The notes under the pieces: model-generated | What the model saw: only the letters and a program-made list of their open reading frames with translations | Told to the model about the DNA's origin: nothing | Database searches by the model: none | Translations under genes and position numbers: made by a program | Assembly: GCF_001522545.3 (NCBI RefSeq) | Contig: NC_031770.1 | Span: 86,839,594 to 86,903,593 of the forward strand | Direction: 5' to 3' | Length of the DNA stretch: 64,000 nucleotides | DNA from: Parus major | Lineage: Eukaryota > Chordata > Aves > Passeriformes > Paridae | Shown: positions 14,463 through 26,068 of the stretch, one piece after another | How positions within the stretch are numbered: position 1 is the first letter of the stretch | Layout: each line of letters starts with the position of its first letter

Positions 14463-17400
14463 TAGCATTTTTTCCAGGTGACACTATTGCTTCACTTTTG
14501 TGAGTCAGTATGTGTTTGGAAGTGATTAGTTTTTGTCAGTGTTTCCAAATTTCCTAGTGCTTAACACTAGAAGTACCCAGCAGAGCCAGTAGGTGTAGAA
14601 TGCACTACAGATATGAGAAAGAGCTAAGGAAAAAAAGGTTGAATTAAATTTTAAGTTCTTTTGCCTCTACTAGTATGTCACATTAAAACTTCAGTGTCTC
14701 AACTGATCAAGAGACATGTCTCATATGTAAGGTCAAGAATTAACTATAGGTCTAATTCGAATCATAAGTCTTGCAGAAAATATATTAGTCCAGTTACAGA
14801 AGTACTAAGACTTACCGTGCAAGTTATTGGAGTTCAATCATCGTAATAATAGTTTAATACTTGAAACTTACAGAAAAACTTTATACTTCCATTGGTTTCA
14901 TTTAGGGAGAAAGGGTTATGGTACATTGTCATCTTGAATCCTTTGCCATGGGAATGCAGTGGGAGCTTCTTCTTTCTTGTTATTGAGCATTGAGTTAGCA
15001 TTTTCTAACATGTCCTATACCTTGCTTCTTTGTTACATTTGAACTTTTTTTGTAAGTGCTGTTTTATTTATGTTGGATGCTTGTATTTTGTTACTCCTAA
15101 AGACATTTTCACCCAGCTTCAAATGTACCATGTCTTCAATGATCAGTAGTTATTCTGTGATCATTTCCTGATATGATCCTGATGAGAGCCTTGATCTCTC
15201 ATCCTGTGTTTGCATTTTTTAAGGTATCAGCTGTTACCCAGTGCTTGTGTTCCACAGTACCACATAATTTATTCTATGCACAAAAAAATGCATCACTGGA
15301 ATAGTACTTGTTATCCCTATCTGAACTATATCAGAATTATTATAAAAAGAGACATAATAGCACACCATTGTATAAAGAAAAGCAAAACTCAAACAAATTA
15401 GGTATGAGTCTACTAGACTTAAAAAATCTAAAGCTCCAGGCAAGCGTAAGACAAGTCCGGACAAATCAGGCTTGATACGCCCCAGTGTACAGATTCACAG
15501 TGTTAGAAAAAACCCTGTGTTCTCTTGCACAGCAATACCATATTTACTCAGCTAAAAGACTACAAAAGTGAGACACAGGACTAAATGTGTTGATATTATT
15601 TTAAAAAACTGAGAATATATTCTGAAATGGAGTTTGTTGCAGTTCACTTGGTTTTGAACAATTCATAGCCAAACTGACTAACACTAAGAATCAGCTGAGA
15701 CAGCCTCTGTGAAATGATCCCTGGGGATTCTAGCAATAAACTATGGGGAGTAGGGAGGTTGGTCTTGACAAGAAATAGCAGCCTGCTAATGAGGTGCTCA
15801 AAATTCTGCATTATGAGTATTTTATCTGTATAATCAGAGTTTGGAAATACAGAAGTCTTAAACGGTACTCAAAAAATTAAACTATAGAATAGAACATTTT
15901 AAAACAGAAGAGTTAACTCTGTGTGTAACAGCTCTTATGTTCTCCTGCAGCATTTTGTGAGCTCTTAACTTATTTTGTAAACTCTACTAATTAAAATCAT
16001 TCATTTTCATGTTCATGGCTCTCAACACATTCATGTCTACACAGTCACGCACACAGAAGCTAATTTAAACCAAGAATTGGACAAGTAAATGAAGAATAGG
16101 AAAATAGTGTCTGATATGATTCTGGTTTTTTTGTATCCTGGATTTTGAATGAGTGCCTGGATAGCAGAGAGATACATCAAGACTGATATTACAGGAGTTT
16201 ACATCAGCTAAGGACCTGTCTTAACTTATTCCTTCATGTATAAGGACTGTTAGTAAAAAAGCTTAGAGAGATTCTGTTTGAGAAAGGATTGACTAGATGT
16301 TAGCTTTCCTCTCTATGAAATCTCACTGCAAATATGGATTATTTTAGCAAACAGCTGAATGGTGGCTTTTCATCAGTTCTACAAGGACACATGCACACAC
16401 ACACATTCCTGCTCCTCCTTTAATTCTGCCCACTCTACTGATGTGTGAAGAAATGCATATAGTTTCCAATTGGGTTGGTTAATAAAGCAAAGAAAGGAAT
16501 GTGTTAACTCTAATATATTTTCATCAAGGCTTAGACATTCTAGTTATTTAACTGTATTCATTGTAGCCTGATATTTCACAGATTAACCTTTCCTTTAACG
16601 CTGTCACACCCCACCAACTGTGATTTAGCAAGTACATCATTTATCACTTAATAAGAACGTCCATGTTAAACACAGAGGGAGCTTTTACTGGCAGTAAAAT
16701 CTGCTTTTCTCATAGGGAAAATAAAGGCTGAATCCAAGTGGACTGAGAAAGTTTAACATCTCTTGTAATGAGAATGACCTTAGAAAGAATGGAACTTTTT
16801 ATTAGCAAATGTTTAGTATGTCTTGTGATTGTCCCAAAACATTCTTTGAGAATAAAGACCCTAATTTGACATACATTAATTAAAGTGTCAACAATTTCCA
16901 GGGTAACACTGTGTGTATGAAGCAGTTAAAATGAAATTTTATTTAGCCCACATTGCATTTATATTATTATACTCAGTAATAAAGCTCTTAGTTCTTACCA
17001 TCCTATGATTCCATGGTATTTTTCTTTTTTTTCCTATAGAGGAAATTACTTCTCTGTTCTATTAAGTCTTTTACAAGTTAAGAAGAAAGATGAATAAAGA
17101 TGAAAAAAAGAAAGCTGAAAAGTTGCAAAGCTTCCAACTCCAATCTTGTCTAAACAATCTGAATCTGTTTTGGGGTTTTACATGCAATATTCCTCCTCTT
17201 TGGAGAAGGATGCCTTGCACTAGAGTATATCCAGTTCAATATGCTGATAGGGTCATCTTTCCAAGGGGATAAAGAATAAGCTGCTTCTGTTTCCTTCATT
17301 GATGTATCAGTTCATTCTTCCTTACATTTCCCCCTGTGAATATAAATTGTAGGTAATTATGTGGGGTAGAGATGGGGTCAAAACCCAGTGGCAAATGTTT

Positions 17401-18899
17401 GATATCTTTGAAACAATCAGACTCTTTTAAGCCTATGATAAGTTCTGATTGTTAGTGAAAATATGAGGCTGTTAAAAGTTAACATATGGATAAGGTCCCA
17501 ACCTTGTAGTTTGTAGCTCCTGTTCTAAAAATAAGTTCTTCAAGAGAATAGCACTGTTCATTACCCTTTTTTAATTCACTTTACCTATGAAAAGATATTC
17601 AGTATAAACTAATGATGAATATGGAGAAGTTTCTGAATTACAGAATCAGAAAATTTACAAGATCTGGATTTGGGATTCTTGGACTATGTAGGCTGTGGAT
17701 GCTAAATGCAAAAAGTAAGCAGGGAACAGAGCCTGTGTGAAACTAAGTCACACAGGCTTCTTATTCTGGCCTGAGAAAGCATGAGAAAGAATCCAAACAG
17801 TCCTTGATAAAGGACAACAATCTTTGCAGGTGGTGTTTAGGAAAACTGTCAAGGGGTGGTGTTCCACTTAATCAATGCAGGTGATGTATTGCTTTAATGA
17901 TCAGTGAGAGCTTTACCTCTCAGACCTTCTCGAACATGTGTATAAAAAAAGATTAAGAGTAATAAACTTTGCTCTCTTGGACAATGAAGGTAAGGGAGTC
18001 AGTGTCATACTGTCATAATATAGTGCGATAGTAGGCTGCTACTCTTTTTAACTTAATTTTTCTCTAATAACTATTTTCGTACCACTCTAAATTACATTAA
18101 GAATTGAATGATTTCTCCAATAATCTAAGAAAGACAGCAGAAAGAAAAAAGATGACTCTTGTTATTTCAGACGATAGATCTGTAGTAGGGACTCTGATAT
18201 GATAGGAACAGAACTTTAGATGAATAAATGGAATACCCTTTAAAATCAAATATACATTCAAGTGTGCTAATACTATATTTTTTTCTTTTCGATTCACATT
18301 CAATATTCTTTAAAATAGAAATAACATTTCCTGACCACCTGGAGGGCTATAATTTAGTTTTTATTTCATTCTATGGGAAATTTTTTTTCAGAGTAAATAA
18401 ACTTGCTTTATTTATCCAAGTATATCCAAGGAGAATACAGAGGAAGAAAAGGAAATTAAAAAAGCAACATGATATACTATACTTGTAGTTTCTGAAAAGC
18501 TTCATTGTCAGTGTTCTAAAATTAACAATCACAGCATCACCCTTGGGAAGGGTTTTAGAGAAAATAATCTGAGAAAAGCTCTCAGGAGACTTGTGTTAAT
18601 TCTTTAGTGACTGGTTTCTCAGGCTCTCTCCATAGAGATATGCTTCAAAGTACATCAGGAGAAGCAATTTTCAGTACTCTTAGTGATAATGCAGCTGACT
18701 CATATTACTTTGAACTCAGAGATTTGTCTTAGGAAGACAGTAAGTTTAACCCATTAGTAATACCATAGTATGGAAAAGATCCATGCTGATCCAACATAGG
18801 ACCCCAGAAATCACTAAGAGTTCCCACACATGTGCACAAAGAAGTAAATTTTCTTTTTTTTCTTCTCTCAATTTTTCAGACTCCAAGAGAAGTAGAGTA

Positions 18900-18948
18900 C
18901 ATATTTATTTATGTATGTATGTATGTGTTTATTTATTTATTTTTTTTA
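18900..18948 (+). repeat. (TATG)n and (TTTA)n tetranucleotide repeats
   Basis: TATTTATTTA, then four GTAT units, then TTTATTTATTTATT and a T run. Confidence 0.9.
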
Positions 18949-21900
18949 CATCATACTCAGCAGGATGGGGAGAAAAAATAAGATGGAGAAACTTAAAGGT
19001 CTAAATAAATATAGGGAAACTACTAGCTAAAAGTCTTGACTTGGGGAAAATTTAGTTTGTTGCCAATTTCAAATAGAATAAGATAGTCAGGAGAAAAAAA
19101 AAAAAAAGAAAAAAGACAAAAATAAACTATCTCTGTTCCACAATTCAATATCTTCTCACAGACTTAACTTCACTCCTTTTTCCCAGCTCCTGTACCTCTT
19201 TCTTCTTTCCCTGGTGGTTTAGGGTAATGAGGAATGGGTTGTTATGGTCATTCATTGTGCAACCTGATGACAATATTTCGCATATATACTCATTTATGAG
19301 GCAAGATTTTTTTATCTGTGTATTGAGCTAATACAGCCAGGCAGATGTGTAAAATAAGAAAAAAGAACACACAGAAATTAGAGCAGCTAAATTTGAAAGA
19401 AATAAAAAGATCTGAACTTTCAAAACTTTATGTACATCACATTGTAACTTTAGAATGAGACATTTAATTTTTCAAACTAATGTCGATAGTCCAGGATTTT
19501 GTTTTTTTCTTGTAAATCTTGGGAAAACAATCCATTAAATAAAATAATGTTTGGTTTCTTATATTTTGTCTGTAGATAGCCCTACTTAAGAGGGTAAAAA
19601 TGATGCATTGGCTTCAAATAAGTTGAAATTTACTATCTAAAAGGTTAGCTGTTAAAGAGTAAAGTATGATAAAGACTGAATTTTTTATTTATCACTCTAG
19701 AAAAATTTCTCTGCCAAAAATTTAAAGCTTTAAGAAATCATGTTGTAATGATATGTATATTTAAAATGAATCAGTGTTCTTACATATTTTTTCTTTAAAA
19801 TTAAAAAGGTTCTGCAGAATTTTGTAGTGTTAACATTTCTCATGAAGGTCATGCCTCAGTAGTGCTAGGGGTCATGTATTTCACATGAAATGCCTCTAAT
19901 AATCCTGAAGCTGGTTAAATTATCTGGTTTTCTTTGCCTTTCCTTTTTTCCTTTTCAAGCTGGCATATGAGCATCGATTAAATGAATTATAAGGTTCATG
20001 TTTGATTGATTTTTTACTTCTTTAATTTAGACAGTAAAGCTTTCTATCACATTTGAAGTTAAGAATTATGATTGAGATAATAGAGGTATGATTCCACTGG
20101 AAGTTAAAAAGGAAAAAGTTGTCTTGCAAATGTCAAGGCACCTTGTGATCCAAGATGATTAAAACTAAACTGTTTGCTATATGAATCCCAAGGTGCTGCT
20201 ATATCTCAGCATCCATGACATTTAGCCAGTGACTTTTCATAGCTTGTTAATAATGTGTAGCAATCCCAGTGTAAATTTGCAGTGCCAGATCTGGCCTGCT
20301 ACAGTAGAGCAGTTAACTAGATTTATTTTGGACAGAAAATGCAGATTTGAAAAAAAATAAAAAATCATTACTAATGTCAAAAGAGATTGCACATTTACAA
20401 GACTATTTCAGCTAAGGCAGTTGCTCAGGAGATGTGCTTTTCACATTCATCTATTATGCTGCCCAACATCCTAATTATCTAATCTAGAGATATTAGCAAA
20501 ACATTACAAAAGTCACTGATGTTAACACTCACAAAGAAAAACTGATGTCCCCAAGACATTTCATAGTGTGGACTGGTCCACAAACTTCATTGATTTTGCT
20601 GGGTTGACTACGTAACATAGGCAGGTAAAGGTTAGAGCATAAACATCCTCTTCTAAGCACAATTGTTGTTAATCATTGCTCCAGATAAACCTAATAAACT
20701 TTTGTGTTGTAGAAACCATGTTTTTTTTCTGAACCTCATATTTCACTGATACACAAATTATTCATAAACTGTAAAAGGTCACAAGGCAGATGAAGAAGGA
20801 GAGGGAGAGAGAAGGAAAAGGGTACAGGTAAAAAAATTGGACTCAAATGATGAGATACAAAACAGGCTCAAAGAGTATTGAGTTACAAGAAGATATAAAT
20901 CAGTGTTGTAGAGAAAAATGTGGCTGGCATTTTGATTCTTGTAGATCTTCTCTGAGGCTGAAAATTTACTAACAAAAAAAAAAAATTACTGTTATTGTAG
21001 CCAGTATTGTCATAGATCAAAATCCTTCATTTAATTCTCTCTTTTCAGTCTTTTGTTCAGCTATTGCATTAGCATATGCTCAAATTAAGATAATTACTTC
21101 TTATAATGATTGATATAAATGCACAACACAAAGGGGATTATATTTGCACTACATTATGTCAGCACCTTATATGATATAAAAAATCTGCAGGGAATGACAG
21201 AAAAGAGAAAGATCTTTGTTAACATCCCTAAAACCAGTCATAAATAAATTGAATGCATTATTCTTATAGCAAATGAGCACTCTTTTTTGCTGCCTTTCGT
21301 ATCAAACTATTGATCTTATGTTGATCCTTCTAAGTTTAAAAGCTCATATTGCACAGTGCATTATGTTATCAGATAAGCTCTAGGAGTTATTTGCTGATAA
21401 ACCTAGATATGCATTTACTTATAAAGACATAAATTGTTTTCTATTAGATGGTAATCAACATACAAGATTTGCAGTGATCATACTTTCATATGAAAGCTAT
21501 CTAAAAGTCTCTGTTTTTCGTTTGCAGAATGCTCATATCCCAAACACCACTTAGAAATACGTTCTGAAGTATATCAATTGTTTACTTCTATTTATAGCAC
21601 AAGAACCATACCTACTTAAACTTTCTAATATCTGTTATATTTAAATTCTACTGTTTCTGTCCTTTCTAATGTTCTAGAAGAAATGACAGAAGGGAAGTAA
21701 GAATTTGTAGCGGCAGAACAAAAATGCAGGTTTTTTTATTGAAAAGGAGTAGATATGAAGGAAGGTGAGAGTGAACAAGAAGCTAAGAAATTATTGAAGT
21801 GCTTGTTGCATCTTAAGGAGTGTTAACTTCATTAAAACTTTTAATAAAGAGTAAAGTTTATTACAATTTTGGGAAATTTGTGAAAGCTGCTGATACTAAG

Positions 21901-22182
21901 CTATTGTTTTAGCTTACTTCTAGTTGTTTCATAATTGCTCAGAACAATTTAGTTAACAGTGAGGTTGTCTTTGCAGTCATGAAGCATTTTTTATATCCCA
22001 TCATTCTTTTTGAACAGGAGCAAACTGAATAGTGTGGTATTCCAGTTTTTGCCAAAAAAATATCACGACAGTATGTTAAATATTTCCAATATTCTAAAGT
22101 ATTTTATAAGTTGAATGATTGTCTGACATGGGAAAAAGGGCACCTTTTATTGATATATGTAGGACTTGATATTCTGGATATC

Positions 22183-23424
22183 TGTCGTGGTTTTAAAGCA
22201 GTAACTAAAAATTACTTATTCTTTGCTGTGAGATATGGATTAGAACAAGAGCAAAACAGGCATAAAACTTAAAAGGAATAAAGAAAGTTTATTAACAAAA
22301 CTACTGGAATAAAAACACCAGAATAAACTTCTAGAATACTCTTTTAGCCCCCACTACTTGACCATCTCTTTGTACACGTGACAGCATAGAGACAAAACTT
22401 TAGAACTTTGGTGGTTAAAACAGTCTTAATTTCTGCTACAGTCTTTTCATCAGTCTTTGTAGAGAACCAGAAGTCTTCTGCTAATCTATGAAGTTTCTCA
22501 CGAGAAAACTATTTCTGTTATAGTTTTCTATTTTTCTGATGTCAGCTGCTCAGAAAACTGTCATCAGAGCTAAGTCCTCCCATTTCACATCATTCTGAGG
22601 TGTGTATGGGCCATGAGTTTAGGGATGTCATTTTAAGGATGAGTTATTCAAAGGCAAAAGTCTTTTTCATCTGTCTATGTGAGCTTTCTTGGAAAACAGT
22701 TTTCTCATTGCCCCCAAGGCTTCAAATCTTTGCTCAACTCTGTTCCAGCACCTCACTGTATCACAATTACTCTCTCTTTTGCTCAAAATCCACACTTTGA
22801 ACACTCCATTCCTCCCAATATACTCTGTCATGAATTAAAGGAGTTTTTTTTTTAAACTACTATTGACTATCTCCATAGCTTAACAGAAAGATATTTCAGC
22901 TTAAAAAGCATCTCCTTATTCTCTCTTCCCCATCTAAAACTTAACTCTTTTCTCACTGTTTTTGGTGCTTTTATGCTGTCTTCTTTACGTTGATTGTCTC
23001 TTTCTTTCTCTGTCTCTCTGGGAAAAAGGAGTAATCTGTACGTTTTATCCAGGTAGTAAAAGAATTAAAGCTTTAGAAAAGCTGCAAGAGTTCATAGTGT
23101 CAGGTTTCAGTCCAGCAGCAGAAACTGAAAACTAAACCAGGATGGCTGGCTCTGCTTCTCCCCCCTCCCACCCCCCCACCCCCCCCCGTGGCCTTGTCTG
23201 GCCAAGACGGAGTCTTGTTACCTTCTCAGAAGCCAGAAACCAGAGGACAAGAGACCTCTGACTGTACATCTTAAGTGGGTGTTCACAAGTTGACTTCACT
23301 TTTTAATGGTCAAAACTGCTGTCAATTCTTAGAAATGATTGATAATTGGTCAGGAGGAAAGACTCCCATCAGCCACCAGCAGTTTCAATTTCCTTAGCTC
23401 ATGGGGTATAGCCACCCCATGACA
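22183..23424 (-). mobile_element. Solo LTR of an endogenous retrovirus (ERVL-like), perfect TSD
   Basis: A 1242-bp element has inverted ends TGTCGTGG and CCATGACA (7 of 8 complementary) and is flanked by perfect 5-bp direct repeats ATATC (22178-22182 and 23425-23429). A 5-bp duplication is typical of ERVL-type integration. On the minus strand AATAAA (22288-22293) lies about 105 bp from the LTR end, which supports minus orientation. A C-rich run (23160-23187) sits inside it. No internal retroviral genes remain, so it is a recombination-derived solo LTR. Family assignment is by recalled similarity to passerine ERVL LTRs. Confidence 0.82.
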
Positions 23425-23606
23425 ATATCTAAGCGCTTTCATGGGTTTAAGTCTTCCATCTAAATTTCAACTTGAAGGCAAAGTCCTATTTGTAAAACTT
23501 TTCTGTTTCTGGTAGTACCACAATCACTGTATATGGTATTATGAATTTAATAAATATTTAGAAACCTTGCAGTACAAAATAGTTCATTTTGCAAAACATT
23601 CATATG

Positions 23607-23636
23607 TACACACACACATATATATATATATATATT
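23607..23636. repeat. (CA)n/(TA)n microsatellite
   Basis: ACACACACACATATATATAT-type run. Confidence 0.9.
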
Positions 23637-24488
23637 TTGCTATCTCAGTGTCTATAGAGTTAAGCACGTAGTTATATAGTTTATATCTCTGAAGTCTCGA
23701 AGCTTTGTAGAGCCTTGAGTCTCTGAAGTCTCAAGATTTTCTGAGCAGGAAATTACACAGAGTTCATCCCGGCTGTAACCTGCAATATCTAGCTGATTCC
23801 ATACTATTGATTCACTCCATGGGAGTTATAGCAACCTGCTCCCTAATCATTCTTACTCCAAACAGTTATGACCACAGGAGCTCAGTAAACTGCTCTAGTC
23901 TTTACTGGTGTCTACTCCTCAGCAAGTATACACACCACATATCAAAATGTGCCAAATTGAAGCAGCCAACAGCAGAGTTCTTAAAAAGACTTTTTTTTAA
24001 TATTTGACTTTTACAGACTAAAAAATCAAGCCCAGACACCTTAGATACATATAGGGGTAGTTGTTCTGTCCAGATATTTTATATTATTGTATATTTCTTC
24101 CAGTTTATTCTGTAAATGCTTTTTTATTGTTAAGATAAAATAGGTATCATTACACCAAAGCATAAAATTGAATTTAAATTGAATTTAAACTGGCACAGTA
24201 TTCCTGTGTGACTAGTTGCCTTTTTCCCCTAGAAGAATATTCTTTCCATCCTTTTCATACCTGGGAAAATTTGCTTTCTTCAATTAGTTTGGGTTTTTTT
24301 TATATTTTAATTTTTTTTTTCTTAATATGCTCTGTAGACAGTTTGTAGACAAAAGTATATGAAGAAAACTATTAAAGATTTCATTGTGCAGAATCATCCT
24401 CTGATTCCTTATTCCACTGAGCATAGGATAATGCTAGGGTGATTAATGTTGAGTATGTGAAGTTGTGTTATAACTACTGGGCTTTGAC

Positions 24489-24541
24489 ATTTATATAAAT
24501 ATATATATATTTATATAAATATATATAAATTTATATAAATA
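24489..24541. repeat. AT-only palindromic repeat
   Basis: About 50 bp of interleaved ATTTATATAAAT and (TA)n units. It is largely self-complementary. Confidence 0.85.
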
Positions 24542-25943
24542 GGATCAAAGGACCACACTCTATCTTCTGTGAATTTTTTTTTAATGTTTTTAAACCAAAA
24601 AAACAAGTAGGCTTATGGCTCACCCATTAAGGTGTATTTTCCATGTTTTTTCTCTCATATATTATGACTAGACATTTGAAAAATATCTAGTGTGTGCTTC
24701 AGTTTGTACATTTTCCAAGCAGTGTGCCATAGCTGTCATCTGCAGTTGATGCAGACTGGGACAAATCTATTCTCTTGTTATAGTCTTTGTAGATTCCAAA
24801 TTGTCATTACCCAGAGTGTATTCCATACAAAATGAAACATGGTCTAATAGTCAAAAGCAAAAATAAGACAAAATATAATTCCTGATACATGGTGTAATGA
24901 TCCCTCAGGAGGTGTCTCACATGTGTTTCATGGTCCATCCTCCTCTTTTGCTTCACAGCCTGGAAAGCTAAGGTAGGCAATGCAGGAACTTCATTCTCAT
25001 TATATATGTTGTATTCACTCAATGTAGCACTTTGAGAAGCAGGTGACATAACTACTAGGATTTACTGAAAGGTAGCTTGGTAATGTACTCATCTCCCTCT
25101 AAAGTGGGGCACAAACCTTTGTGTTTTTCACTAGACTCAAGACACCATACAAGATGTGCACCACCCAATCACTAAAAGGAGTTTTTGAAAATATTATCTC
25201 ATATGAAATATATCCATGTACAACACAACTCAAAAGAGTAAATGTTATCAATACCATTATGGGACGCTGGTTTTTTAAACATATTTGCATATATCCATAA
25301 AGCTCTGTGTATATATGCAAAGATGTGTTTCAATAATGAGATTAGTAGTATTTTTGAGCTTCATTAAATGTTTTGTAAGCCTTATAAGCTTTATGTTGAA
25401 ATCATATAGAACTACTTTGATATCAATTATCACACATAATTTACAATCACAAAAATACCAAAGAGGTTTTTTTTAAGACAACTAATATTTTATACCTAGA
25501 ATAATAATTAAAGATTGGGCCCCAAAGATTAGATTTTATGCTGTAGTTTACATTTGATAGTACACATTTTTCAGCAAGCAGATTTTTTAAACAAAGGCTG
25601 CAGTTACTTAGCTAAATTATTTTAGTAGACAGTGTCCCAAGAGTACATAAAGAAAGGTTTGTATTCACCTTGATAGAAGCAGTACACTCTAATTGAGACT
25701 GTTATGCTTGATTATGGTCCAGATGTGAAATTTTTGGATGGGTTTTACCATCATAAATCCCTTAAAAGATCAGCATGTATCACAATATGAAACTTGGAAG
25801 TGTTCCAGTAAAATACTCCTTGAAACAAAGTAATATATGATGTCTTGTTAATGCACACACTTTAGACACATTGTTTCCACACAAGGTCTATTTTATATGA
25901 TGTTTATGTATAGCATAACACTTTGGAATGTTGTTTTCTTTAG

Positions 25944-26068
25944 GTGTCTTGCTGGATTTTCTGGACAATTTTGTGAAATTGAAGTTAATGAGTGTAATTC
26001 ATCACCTTGTCTACATGGCTCAACCTGTGCTGATCATATCAATGGATACACTTGTAAATGTCAACAAG
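25944..26068 (+). CDS. EYS: EYS internal exon: EGF C-terminal half plus most of a calcium-type EGF
   Basis: This 125-bp internal exon follows a TTTTCTTTAG acceptor (phase 2) and ends at CAAG|GTAACT (phase 1). It first supplies Cys5 and Cys6 of an EGF begun upstream (CLAGFSGQFC). It then starts a new module, with Cys1 in EVNEC, Cys2 in NSSPC, Cys3 in HGSTC, Cys4 in GYTC and Cys5 in KC; Cys6 lies in the next exon. C-x-D-x4-Y-x-C-x-C fits the Asp/Asn hydroxylation motif of calcium-binding EGFs, although the first calcium ligand is Glu rather than Asp. EYS is a secreted photoreceptor matrix protein made of many EGFs followed by laminin-G domains. From memory, human EYS exon 22 ends at c.3443, which is also phase 2. 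The donor has C at +5, so it is weaker than consensus. CRB1 or another multi-EGF gene is the main alternative; the coding-exon call itself is much surer than the gene name. Confidence 0.8.

Larger units (their letters stand above)
1..25943 (+). other. Intronic sequence upstream of the first visible EYS exon
   Basis: Non-coding DNA 5' of the exon at 25944, read as EYS intron on the + strand. I find no further EGF-coding exon in it on either strand. Outside the repeats listed separately (CR1 near 2.5, 4.6 and 14.1 kb, solo LTR 22.2-23.4 kb, simple repeats) it is AT-rich unique sequence. Somewhat GC-richer blocks near 4.3-4.6, 10.3-11.1 and 12.0-12.4 kb may be old repeats that I cannot name. All open frames here are short, lack codon structure and overlap on both strands. 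Confidence 0.6.

Noticed and set aside
23098..23424. A separate 327-bp LTR starting TGTCAGG
   Set aside because: The flanks do not match as a target duplication, whereas 22183-23424 has a perfect ATATC duplication and better inverted ends.
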